Origin: JBFJVZ01 sp041623895
GTDB lineage: Bacteria; Planctomycetota; Planctomycetia; Pirellulales; Pirellulaceae
Direction: 5' to 3'
Assembly: GCA_041623895.1 (NCBI GenBank)
Contig: JBFJVZ010000052.1
Span: 1 to 26,106, forward strand
DNA length: 26,106 nt
The position numbers and the translations under genes are program-made. The notes under the pieces were generated by a model that saw nothing but the letters and a program-made list of their open reading frames with translations, was not told the origin of the DNA and ran no database searches. Of the stretch, positions 13,267 through 20,326 are shown one piece after another (positions within the stretch are counted from its first letter, which is position 1; each line of letters begins with the position of its first letter).

Positions 13267-13284
13267 CGCACTTGGCATGCCAAA
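13267..13284 (-). promoter_or_regulatory. TTGGCATGCCAA palindrome / weak sigma-54 promoter candidate
   Basis: On the minus strand TTTGGCATGCCAAGTGCG has GG-N10-GC spacing, a good -24 half (TTGGCATG) and a poor -12 half (GTGCG). It also contains a perfect 12-base palindrome, TTGGCATGCCAA, that could be an operator. It lies 41-58 bases upstream of the small membrane peptide gene. Confidence 0.35.
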
Positions 13285-13305
13285 TCTGCCTGACATCGTG
13301 ACCGA

Positions 13306-14592
13306 CTACGATACGAACCCGTCGGGAATCTTTCCGTTCTTGATGACAACGGAGATTCCGTCGCGAATTTGCAAATCCTCTTCCTCGCCTTGATGATCAA
13401 CGCCCGCTGCGTTGGTGATCTTGACACCTTTGCCGATTCGGCAATTCTTGTCCAGAATCGCGCTCGTGACCACGCTGCCGTCACCGATTCCCAGTGCTAG
13501 CTCGCCGGGTTCAAGCGAATCGGGCGACTCCAAGTAATCGGCTCCCATCACAACGCTATCTTTTACGGTGACGTTGTCGCCGATCACGGTTCGCAACCCG
13601 ATCACACTGTTCTGAATCGTCACGTTGTCGCCAATGTGGCAACCGTCGGCAATCAAGCTTCCATCGATCTTGGTGTTCACGCCCATGATGGTGGGAGGCA
13701 AGAAGCGCGGCCGGCTGAAAATCGGAGCCTCGCGGTTGCGAATATCAAATGGGGGTGATTTTCCGGCAAGACTCAGGTTGGCCTCATAGAACGCGCGAAT
13801 TGTCCCGATGTCCTCCCAATATCCATCGAACAAGTGGACTTGAACTTTGTGCGTGTCGATGCAGTGCGGAAAGACTTCTCTGCCAAAGTCTTCGTCGGCG
13901 CTGTTCTCCAGCAGGTCGACCATGACCGATTTGTCAAAGATGTACAGTCCCATGCTGGCCAGGCAATCACGTCCTCGACTGGGAATACCACGGGCGTCAA
14001 TCCAAGCCGGATCCATCCGCACCGAGGCGAGTTCTTGATCCGTTTGCGGTTTTTCGACAAACCCGCGGACCTGTCCCGAATCGTCGACCTGCATGATTCC
14101 CAACGACGATGCGTCTTCGCGCGAGACGGGAATACCGGCGATGGTGGCCGCGGCTCCCGACTCAATGTGAGTCCGCATCATGTCGCGAAAATCCATCCGG
14201 TAAAGTTGGTCGCCGGAGAGAATCAACACATGTTTGACCCAGGATTGTTGCAGGTAGCGAAGGTTCTTCCGCACCGCGTCCGCCGTGCCCTGATACCAGT
14301 CGGTGCCGGTGTTGACTGTTTGTTGGGCAGCCAATAGTTCGACAAAACCTCCGTTGAAATGATCGAACGAATAGGTCTGCCGCAAATGGCGGTGCAAACT
14401 GACGGACAAGAATTGTGTCAGCACGTAAACTCGATTCAAACCGCTATTGATACAGTTGCTGATGGGAATATCGATCAAGCGGTATTTCGCCGCCAGCGGG
14501 ACTGCCGGCTTGGCACGAATCTTGGTTAAGGGAAATAACCGGGACCCCCGGCCGCCGCCAAGAATCAAAGCAACGGTGTCAGACAAGTCCAT
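13306..14592 (-). CDS. glgC: Glucose-1-phosphate adenylyltransferase
   Basis: This 428-residue enzyme makes ADP-glucose from glucose-1-phosphate and ATP, the committed step of bacterial glycogen synthesis, in the cytoplasm. The nucleotidyltransferase signature GGGRGSRLFPLT is at 12-23. WYQGTADAVRKN at 99-110, SGDQLYRMD near 126 and FVEKP at 178-182 are all present. The C-terminal third forms the hexapeptide left-handed beta-helix (IGDNVTIQNSVIG and following repeats) that mediates regulation and oligomerisation. The length and the KPAVPLAAKYRLIDIPISNCINSG segment are those of the plant/cyanobacterial-like branch. The start at 14592 fits the family N-terminus. No other glycogen gene is adjacent. 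It lies between ferredoxin-NADP reductase and the small peptide gene on the same strand. Confidence 0.95.
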   Translation of the reverse strand: MDLSDTVALILGGGRGSRLFPLTKIRAKPAVPLAAKYRLIDIPISNCINSGLNRVYVLTQFLSVSLHRHLRQTYSFDHFNGGFVELLAAQQTVNTGTDWYQGTADAVRKNLRYLQQSWVKHVLILSGDQLYRMDFRDMMRTHIESGAAATIAGIPVSREDASSLGIMQVDDSGQVRGFVEKPQTDQELASVRMDPAWIDARGIPSRGRDCLASMGLYIFDKSVMVDLLENSADEDFGREVFPHCIDTHKVQVHLFDGYWEDIGTIRAFYEANLSLAGKSPPFDIRNREAPIFSRPRFLPPTIMGVNTKIDGSLIADGCHIGDNVTIQNSVIGLRTVIGDNVTVKDSVVMGADYLESPDSLEPGELALGIGDGSVVTSAILDKNCRIGKGVKITNAAGVDHQGEEEDLQIRDGISVVIKNGKIPDGFVS

Positions 14593-14671
14593 GGCAGGCT
14601 CGCAAAGGCTAAAGAGAAGTTGAGGTGGCCGGGGTCGGCAATTCTGATCACTTTTTTAACGCGCCGAAATG

Positions 14672-14690
14672 AAAAACGGTAGTCGCCGTT
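14672..14690 (-). terminator. Possible intrinsic terminator after ferredoxin-NADP reductase
   Basis: Read on the minus strand, AACGG-CGACTA-CCGTT is a 5-base stem followed by a run of Ts, starting 28 bases beyond the reductase stop codon. The stem is short, so confidence is modest. It would separate the reductase from glgC. Confidence 0.4.
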
Positions 14691-14717
14691 AGCAGCGACG
14701 TTGCCGTGCTTGCTGGA

Positions 14718-15686
14718 TTACCAATACTTCTCGAACCGGATGCAGCCGGCGCCAGAGCAATCAGCATCGTCGCGAAAGCCGGCCTCACGCAGGAGCGGCA
14801 ACATACCCGGCTGCTTCGGCGGCTCAGCTCCCGGCGGCACGTAGCCAATCATGGCTGGATTGCCGCACAAGAAAACATGCGTATGGGCGGGGTCGAGCGG
14901 ATCGCCAGCTGCCTTGGCAAGATCGCCCGAGGTAAATAGTTGCTGAAGGTACTGTTTGCCCACGTAACCGGGGTGTTGCCGATCAAGGTTTTCCGGCTCA
15001 CGTGTCGTGTAAGCGAGGTAACAGTACTGCGAGTGCGACTTCATCAATTGTTCATGTTCTTTGCTGTACGCCAGATCTTCTCGATAGCGCACGCTGGTCA
15101 CGTTGACGACGCGTCCACGATGGTGGGCCGCGAGCAACTTGGCAGCCATCGCGTTGTGAGGAGCCTCGCCGGTGCCGGTGCCCAACATCAACACCGTGTC
15201 GTCTGGCTTGACGTCACCCAAAACGTAGTGGCCGGTGACTTTTTTACCGACCATGATTCGTGCACCAGCGGACAAATTGAACAGTCGCGGGGTCAGAACC
15301 GGGGGTTTCTTATCCGCTGCGTCAGCTTCGCGTACCAGCGTGATATAGAATTCGAGATAATCGACCGAATCGACCGTGGCGACGTTTCCCAACTCGTCGA
15401 CCAGCGGACAGGAGATCGAGTAGGCACGCTGTGAGACTCGGCGTAGTTTCTTTTCCGGGACTTCTTCAGGTTGCGTCCCCTCCAGCCGTGGTTCCCAATT
15501 ACCCAGCCCAAGGGTGACGTACTGTCCAGGCGCGAAGCTGGGCACACCATCATCAGGCCGAATACGGAATCGAGCCAGATTCTCGTTGAAGTCGATTCGC
15601 TCGACGATCGTCGCGTTGTAGTATTTATCGCTTAGTTCGCTGGCTTCCGCGGCACCTAAGGGCGCCGAACCGATCGATTCGCTCAA
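14718..15686 (-). CDS. fpr: Ferredoxin/flavodoxin-NADP+ reductase
   Basis: The protein (322 residues from this start) has an FAD-binding barrel with RAYSISCP and an NADP-binding half with GTGTGEAP and HVFLCGNPAMIG. The C-terminus ends EKYW, close to the EHYW ending of Escherichia coli Fpr. It exchanges electrons between NADPH and ferredoxin or flavodoxin. No ATG is available at the 5' end. A TTG at 15686 preceded by GGGGAG with six-base spacing is preferred, and a TTG at 15719 directly after an in-frame stop is the alternative (333 residues). Near the C-terminus an added CSGAGC pair of cysteines precedes the final strand. The gene diverges from the SHD1-protein gene. Confidence 0.92.
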   Translation of the reverse strand: MSESIGSAPLGAAEASELSDKYYNATIVERIDFNENLARFRIRPDDGVPSFAPGQYVTLGLGNWEPRLEGTQPEEVPEKKLRRVSQRAYSISCPLVDELGNVATVDSVDYLEFYITLVREADAADKKPPVLTPRLFNLSAGARIMVGKKVTGHYVLGDVKPDDTVLMLGTGTGEAPHNAMAAKLLAAHHRGRVVNVTSVRYREDLAYSKEHEQLMKSHSQYCYLAYTTREPENLDRQHPGYVGKQYLQQLFTSGDLAKAAGDPLDPAHTHVFLCGNPAMIGYVPPGAEPPKQPGMLPLLREAGFRDDADCSGAGCIRFEKYW

Positions 15687-15791
15687 CTTAGTCTCCCCAA
15701 AATTCCTTGGGTCCAGCAATTATGCGATGTCTGTGGGCAATTTCTCGGATCTAACACTCAGATCTCGATGTCGCGGGTGCGGTGGGGACAA

Positions 15792-15797
15792 TATAAT
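15792..15797 (+). promoter_or_regulatory. Perfect TATAAT -10 hexamer upstream of the SHD1-protein gene
   Basis: TATAAT occurs 70 bases before the ATG at 15867, in the 180-base divergent gap. No good -35 hexamer is seen 17 bases further up, so this is only a weak candidate for a vegetative promoter. Confidence 0.3.
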
Positions 15798-15866
15798 GAA
15801 TTGCTGCGGTTTGTGTCGCGATGACCCAACCGATCCCTGTCGTCACTTTTGGATTTGTGTTGACTC

Positions 15867-17372
15867 ATGTTCATTTCTTATTTCCGCCGAAGCTTCCTTC
15901 CTCTGGGCATGGTCCTGGCAACGCTATTGACGGTGGAGGCGTCCGCAGAGAGCTGGACCAGTTTGAACGGCTCACGCACCATTCAAGCCAAAATGGTCGG
16001 CCTCTGGGGTGACAGCGTGGTCCTGGAAATGGAGGATGGTCGGCGCGTCACGGTTGGCCTCTCCAACTTGATTGCCGAAAGCCGAATACAAGCTAAAACG
16101 TTGGCTGCTGCCCAAGCCAAAACACGCGCCACCATCGCCAATGAGTTCAAAGCAAGAGCAGAGGAAGCTGCCGCGCCTGCACCCAACCCGATTCCCAAGC
16201 CGGCGGCCGCTCCGCCTTATGTACAACCGCAGCCAGACGCCGCCGTCATCGAACAACTGAATCTGGTTGACCAGCAGTCGCGTGCCGGCCACATTGTCGC
16301 AGCCTTCGACGCGCTGCCGCCCAGTTACCGCAAAGACCTCAGCGAGATCGCAAAAATCGGTGCCGCAAAGATCAACGCCGATGCATGGGAATCGTTGATC
16401 GCTGCGATCCATTCGGTCGGTGATGTGCTGGTCACCCGCCAGCGATGGTTATTTTCGCATCCCCGTTTCAAGTCGATCGACGAAGTTTCCTTGGAGTCGA
16501 TTCAAGATGTCACACTGCTGGTAGCCGGGTTGATTCGCGATGGATTGGACCCACAAGCGCTGAGCTTAGAAACGCTTCAAACGGTGCCTCTGCGTGATTG
16601 GATCATGCAGCGCGACCAAGCGATGGCACCTTACCTGGCCGCGATCGGCCAATACACCGGCGGCATGAACCAACAAACTTTCGAGTTGGTCTCGGAACAA
16701 GACGGTGTTGCCAATGTCAAGGTAACGGCCGGTGAATTGTCCGTGACCATACCGTACAGCAAGGTCGAAGGCTTCTGGGTACCCAAAGATTGGGCCGATC
16801 ATTGGGCAGAGTGGATGACACAGACGCGAGAGAAACTTCAGGAAACTCCCGAGGGAAGCCTGCTTACCGATCCGATGATTGTCATGATTCCCGGCACCAT
16901 TGAACCGATCGTCGGTCCGCTGAAAGCGGCAACCGACCGGCAAGGTTTTCATTCCGCGATGGAAAACATGTTCACCATGGCTGCGCCGATCGCCTCGCTA
17001 GCCGGGCTCGACATGTCGGGCAAACGCCGCCGCGGTGCCGATGGCTTCGACGAAGGCTATCCCGACAGCTATCCCGAGGGTTACGGAGAGGAGATGGATA
17101 CGGAAATGGATGAAGACTATCCGGGTTCCAGTTATCCGGGTTCCAGCAGTGCCCCGACAGCAGGAGCACCAGGCCGCGGAGCGGGTTCCTCTGGACCCCG
17201 CGGAGCAGGTTCCAGCGGACCAAGTCGAGGAGCAGGTTCCAGCGGATCGAGTCGTGCACCGGGTTCCAGCGGACCGAGCCGCGGAGCGGGAACGGGCGGA
17301 TCGAGTGACGCGAATCCGAACATCGGCGCACGGCTGGAGGATACGTTACGCGGGGGCAGCGGGCGGCCCTAG
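15867..17372 (+). CDS. Secreted SHD1-domain protein with Gly/Ser-rich tail
   Basis: The 501-residue product has a signal peptide (cleavage likely after ASA at 27). An SLA1-homology-1 (SHD1)-like domain (about 29-75) follows, with W-T...G...I.A..V...GD.V.LEM.DGR...V.LS.L. This domain is common in planctomycete secreted proteins. An Ala/Pro linker (about 95-128) and a helical central region of about 250 residues without a recognised fold come next. An acidic Tyr/Glu/Asp stretch leads to a low-complexity tail of GAGSSGPSR-like repeats and a short C-terminal end. Function is unknown; a cell-envelope or extracellular structural role is plausible. No clear ribosome site precedes the ATG, which is not unusual in this phylum. 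Confidence 0.8.
   Translation: MFISYFRRSFLPLGMVLATLLTVEASAESWTSLNGSRTIQAKMVGLWGDSVVLEMEDGRRVTVGLSNLIAESRIQAKTLAAAQAKTRATIANEFKARAEEAAAPAPNPIPKPAAAPPYVQPQPDAAVIEQLNLVDQQSRAGHIVAAFDALPPSYRKDLSEIAKIGAAKINADAWESLIAAIHSVGDVLVTRQRWLFSHPRFKSIDEVSLESIQDVTLLVAGLIRDGLDPQALSLETLQTVPLRDWIMQRDQAMAPYLAAIGQYTGGMNQQTFELVSEQDGVANVKVTAGELSVTIPYSKVEGFWVPKDWADHWAEWMTQTREKLQETPEGSLLTDPMIVMIPGTIEPIVGPLKAATDRQGFHSAMENMFTMAAPIASLAGLDMSGKRRRGADGFDEGYPDSYPEGYGEEMDTEMDEDYPGSSYPGSSSAPTAGAPGRGAGSSGPRGAGSSGPSRGAGSSGSSRAPGSSGPSRGAGTGGSSDANPNIGARLEDTLRGGSGRP
17178..17306 (+). repeat. Imperfect ~27-base tandem repeat coding the Gly/Ser-rich tail
   Basis: Four to five copies of a unit like GGAGCAGGTTCCAGCGGACC followed by AGTCG-type codons code for GAGSSGPSR. 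Copies differ mainly at third positions and by one 3-base deletion in the first copy. The array stays in frame, so length variation between strains would be tolerated. Confidence 0.75.
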
Positions 17373-17450
17373 CGGAACTCGAAAGAGCTCCCACATCGCT
17401 GGCTTGATCAGAAGTCTGCCGACTTCCGCCACAAGGAATCTCTAAGCTGC

Positions 17451-17536
17451 GTCTGAAAAGGGGTCTGAGCCTCTTCGGGCACGCCGAGTTTTCCTGAAAA
17501 AATGAGTGCCCTCCAAACGGTCAGACCTTTTCAGAC
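17451..17536. repeat. Inverted repeat pair, REPIN-like, before protoporphyrinogen oxidase
   Basis: The left arm at 17451-17468 (GTCTGAAAAGG-GG-TCTGA) and the right arm at 17520-17536 pair with one 2-base bulge around a spacer of about 50 bases. Repeats of the AAAAGGGGTCTGA type are, from memory, frequent in planctomycete genomes and resemble REP sequences. The pair lies between the SHD1-protein gene and hemG and spans the upstream alternative ATG at 17502, which argues for the hemG start at 17553. Confidence 0.65.
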
Positions 17537-17552
17537 AACGCCCAGGACGCCG

Positions 17553-18998
17553 ATGAATCAGCATGCCAGACCAAAAGTTGCCGTCGTGGGCGGCGGACTT
17601 TCGGGCCTGGCCACCGCGGTCCAGATCCATCTTGCGGATCCGAATCTTGATCTGACCTTGTTTGAAGCTGCTGATCGCTGCGGCGGTGTGATTCACACCG
17701 AACTTGCTGATCCATTTCTGATCGATCACGGTGCTGACATGTTTGCCACCAGTCCGCCAGCCGCGCTCGAGCTCTGTCGGCGATTGGGTGTTGCCGATCA
17801 GCTGATCGAACCAAACTTTCGCGGCCGCGGAGCGATGATCGTTTACCAGGGTCGCCCCGTGCCGATTCCCGATGGCTTCGTGCTGATGCGAGCGACGAAA
17901 CTTTGGCCGATGTTGACGACGCCGCTGTTGTCCCCGATCGGCAAACTGAGATTCTTGTGCGAGCGTTGGATCGCCGCACGACCAGGCAGTGACGACGAAA
18001 GTGTCGCTGACTTTGTCCGCCGCCGGATGGGCGCAGAAATCCTGGATCGCCTGGTCGGCCCTCTGACCGCGGGCATCTATACCGCCGACGTCGAAAAACT
18101 GAGCATGTTGGCCACCATGAAAACGATCGCTCAAATGGAGTCGGAATTCGGATCTCTGGCGCGGGCAACTGCGGTTCGCCATCGTACCGGGAAAGATAGT
18201 GACGAGCGAATGAGTGCCGGGGCACGTTATGGAAGATTTCGCGCCTTCCGCAACGGCAGCGGCCAGTTGATTCGTTCGCTGGAAGCGGCGCTTCCCAAGG
18301 GAACCATTCGCACCGGCTGCCCCGTGCATCAACTCGACCGTTACGAAACCGATGAGCGTTTCGAAGGCGCTACCGGGCAATGGCAACTCAATCGAGAAGA
18401 TCACCGTTATGACCATGTCGTTGTCGCGACTCCGCCCAGCATCGCCGCAGATCTGTTCAGCATTCATGCAATCGAGGCAGCAGAAACCCTGCGTGAAATC
18501 GAATCAGCATCAACCGCCATCGTCGTCCTGGCCGTGCATCAACAACAGATCACGCGTCCGGTGGAAACCTTCGGCATGGTTGTCCCGCCAGTGGAAAAGC
18601 GAAATGTTCTCGCCGTCAGTTTTGCCAGTCAGAAATTCGCAGGTAGAGCTCCCCAAGATCATGTCCTGATTCGCGTCTTCATCGGCGGCGCGCTGCAGCC
18701 ACATCTGTTGCAACAGGAGGATGAGCAGCTCGTTCGGCTCGCCCGCGAGGAACTCGGCCAGCTAATCGGTTTAACCGGCCAGCCGGTGCTGACGCGTGTT
18801 GTCCGCTGGAACGATGCGATGCCGCAATATCACGTCGGACATCTTCAGCGAGTCGAGAAGATTGAATCCTCGATCGCACAGGTCCCGGGATTGCATCTGA
18901 TGACCAACGCCCTTCACGGCGTTGGCATCGCGCCCGTGATCGAATCTGCCGGCAAGGTCGCGGGCGCCGTTGTCCAACAGTTATCGACGAGTACTTAG
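17553..18998 (+). CDS. hemG: Protoporphyrinogen oxidase, HemY-type flavoprotein
   Basis: This 481-residue protein has an N-terminal FAD-binding Rossmann motif (VAVVGGGLSGLATA, Gly13/15/18) followed by Glu38 and RCGGVIHTE. The C-terminal FAD-contact motif reads GVGIAPVIESAGKVA. The length and the central Y-R-R-type region (AGARYGRFRAFRNGSGQLIRSLEAAL) are those of HemY-type protoporphyrinogen/coproporphyrinogen oxidases, which carry out the oxygen-dependent six-electron oxidation late in heme synthesis. The start at 17553 has AGGA five bases upstream. The ATG at 17502 lies within the inverted repeat and adds residues without family support. It is not linked to other heme genes here, although five predicted heme proteins lie in the window. 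Confidence 0.88.
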   Translation: MNQHARPKVAVVGGGLSGLATAVQIHLADPNLDLTLFEAADRCGGVIHTELADPFLIDHGADMFATSPPAALELCRRLGVADQLIEPNFRGRGAMIVYQGRPVPIPDGFVLMRATKLWPMLTTPLLSPIGKLRFLCERWIAARPGSDDESVADFVRRRMGAEILDRLVGPLTAGIYTADVEKLSMLATMKTIAQMESEFGSLARATAVRHRTGKDSDERMSAGARYGRFRAFRNGSGQLIRSLEAALPKGTIRTGCPVHQLDRYETDERFEGATGQWQLNREDHRYDHVVVATPPSIAADLFSIHAIEAAETLREIESASTAIVVLAVHQQQITRPVETFGMVVPPVEKRNVLAVSFASQKFAGRAPQDHVLIRVFIGGALQPHLLQQEDEQLVRLAREELGQLIGLTGQPVLTRVVRWNDAMPQYHVGHLQRVEKIESSIAQVPGLHLMTNALHGVGIAPVIESAGKVAGAVVQQLSTST

Positions 18999-19276
18999 GA
19001 GGCCCGCCGAGTTCAGCCGCTTGCCGACGGGAACCGCGGTCATTCGGCTGGCGGGCGGCAAACGGATGTTCTCGAGGGGATCGTCGACTCGGATCCTGGA
19101 ACCCTGGCAGTTTTGGCATTTACCCGGGTTGTGAATGAGGAATAATCAGGTGATACGGTCGGGGCTACCGCGGATTACCCGGATGCGGTGCTTCCGGTCA
19201 GCATCGCGGCACGTTATCTATTAATATGCTGGGATGCAGTTGTTGGATTCCCATCCATGGGTCGCGTTACCTTGCC

Positions 19277-20173
19277 ATGAAAATCAAGTGTCCGAGTTGC
19301 TCGGCTGTCCTGAATATTCCCGATTCGGCGGCCGGCAAAATTGTCAAGTGTCCGTGCGGAAAACAGCTTCGCGCGCCCGGTGGGGCTGCGCAGCCGGCTG
19401 CCCAAGCTGCGGCCGTTCCCCCGACACCGGCCCGCGCTACGCCGCAACGTCCGGCGATCCAGCGACCAGCGAGTGCGTCTACTGCTCCGGCGGCCGCAGG
19501 CGGAGGCCTTGGATTCGATGGCGGACTTTTTGACGAGTTGACCGATACGGATTTGCAGCCGGTCGCGCCGGTTTCGCGGCCCGGCAAGAAGGAAGAAAGA
19601 TCTTCGACGGGTAGCAAGCTGCTTCAGCAATACGCAGGCAGCGAAGTTGAAACACAAAAAATGCCTGGCAGCCGTCCCGGCACGCTGACGTTTCTTGGCG
19701 TGATCAACGGCTTTTGGACTTTCCTTTCCCTGTCCGTGATCGCTCTCGCTTTGGGTCTGGCATCGGTGCTCGGCATCGATCCCGAAATGCTGATGGCGAT
19801 GGCGGGCGAAAAAGCGTTTTGGATCGTCATGTTGGCGGTTGGTATTTACCTAACGCTGCAAATTTCCACGACCATTTCCTGCTTCGTATCCCATTGGATC
19901 TGTTGGCAGGTCGTGTTGTTTGCGTACGGATTCAACATTACGGACCGCGTCATGGGAATCGCTCAGTTGGCGCAAGATGAAATGGAAGCCGGTGAGATCG
20001 TCAAGGCGAGCCTCTCGCTTCTGGCTGCATTCTTTTTCTTTGCCTATCTACACACCGAAGAAGTGCGCGAGTTCTATCGCGTCGGCGACTTGACCGTCAA
20101 GAAAGTGATTGCCGCTGACTTGGCGGGCTTGCTGATGGGGCTGGGCTTGGGCGCCTGGTTTGTGTTCGGTTAA
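19277..20173 (+). CDS. Zinc-ribbon membrane protein
   Basis: The 298-residue protein begins with a zinc ribbon (Cys5, Cys8, Cys25, Cys27 in a CPSC...CPCG arrangement), the form common at the N-terminus of planctomycete proteins. A Pro/Ala-rich linker runs to about residue 75 and an acidic/Ser stretch to about 130. Four or five transmembrane helices follow (roughly 137-165, 179-203, 205-220, 243-258 and 276-296). Function is unknown; the ribbon would face the cytoplasm. The start at 19277 puts the zinc ribbon at residue 5 as in relatives, whereas a longer reading from 19226 adds unrelated residues. The 278-base gap upstream holds only scattered GC-rich inverted repeats. Confidence 0.75.
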   Translation: MKIKCPSCSAVLNIPDSAAGKIVKCPCGKQLRAPGGAAQPAAQAAAVPPTPARATPQRPAIQRPASASTAPAAAGGGLGFDGGLFDELTDTDLQPVAPVSRPGKKEERSSTGSKLLQQYAGSEVETQKMPGSRPGTLTFLGVINGFWTFLSLSVIALALGLASVLGIDPEMLMAMAGEKAFWIVMLAVGIYLTLQISTTISCFVSHWICWQVVLFAYGFNITDRVMGIAQLAQDEMEAGEIVKASLSLLAAFFFFAYLHTEEVREFYRVGDLTVKKVIAADLAGLLMGLGLGAWFVFG

Positions 20174-20204
20174 TTCTGGTCGCCGGCGGTTAATGAGCGT
20201 CGCT

Positions 20205-20305
20205 GCGGCATCCTGCCGTACCGATTCGCAGAATTCTTCGGCACGTCAGGATACGGCGGCGACAAACCAGGCCCGCATTCTGCTGTGGGCACGGCGGGAT
20301 GCCGC
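20205..20305. repeat. Imperfect inverted repeat, possible REPIN
   Basis: Arms GCGGCATCCTGCCGT (20205-20219) and ACGGCGGGATGCCGC (20291-20305) pair at 14 of 15 positions around a 71-base spacer. It occupies most of the gap between the zinc-ribbon gene and the DUF1549/1553 gene. It may be a mobile palindromic repeat or simply a transcript hairpin. Confidence 0.45.
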
Positions 20306-20326
20306 GGCAACGATTATCATATTGGC

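Noticed and set aside
14689..14702. GG-N10-GC spacing upstream of glgC
   Set aside because: The -24 half reads CGGCAAC and the -12 half CTGCT, and it lies about 100 bases from the start around the reductase terminator candidate. It is probably a chance match.
15818..15831. GG-N10-GC spacing upstream of the reductase
   Set aside because: The -24 half reads CGGTTGG without CAC and the -12 half is CGCG. This is too weak to propose as a promoter.
17442..18467. Long minus-strand open frame of 341 codons
   Set aside because: It lies opposite hemG, whose FAD-binding motifs and full-length family match are clear. The minus-strand protein has no recognisable domain and skewed composition typical of an antisense frame.
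19002..19056. GCCCGCC/GGCGGGC inverted repeat after hemG
   Set aside because: The arms are only seven bases in very GC-rich DNA with a loop of about 40 bases and no T-run, so it could easily be chance.
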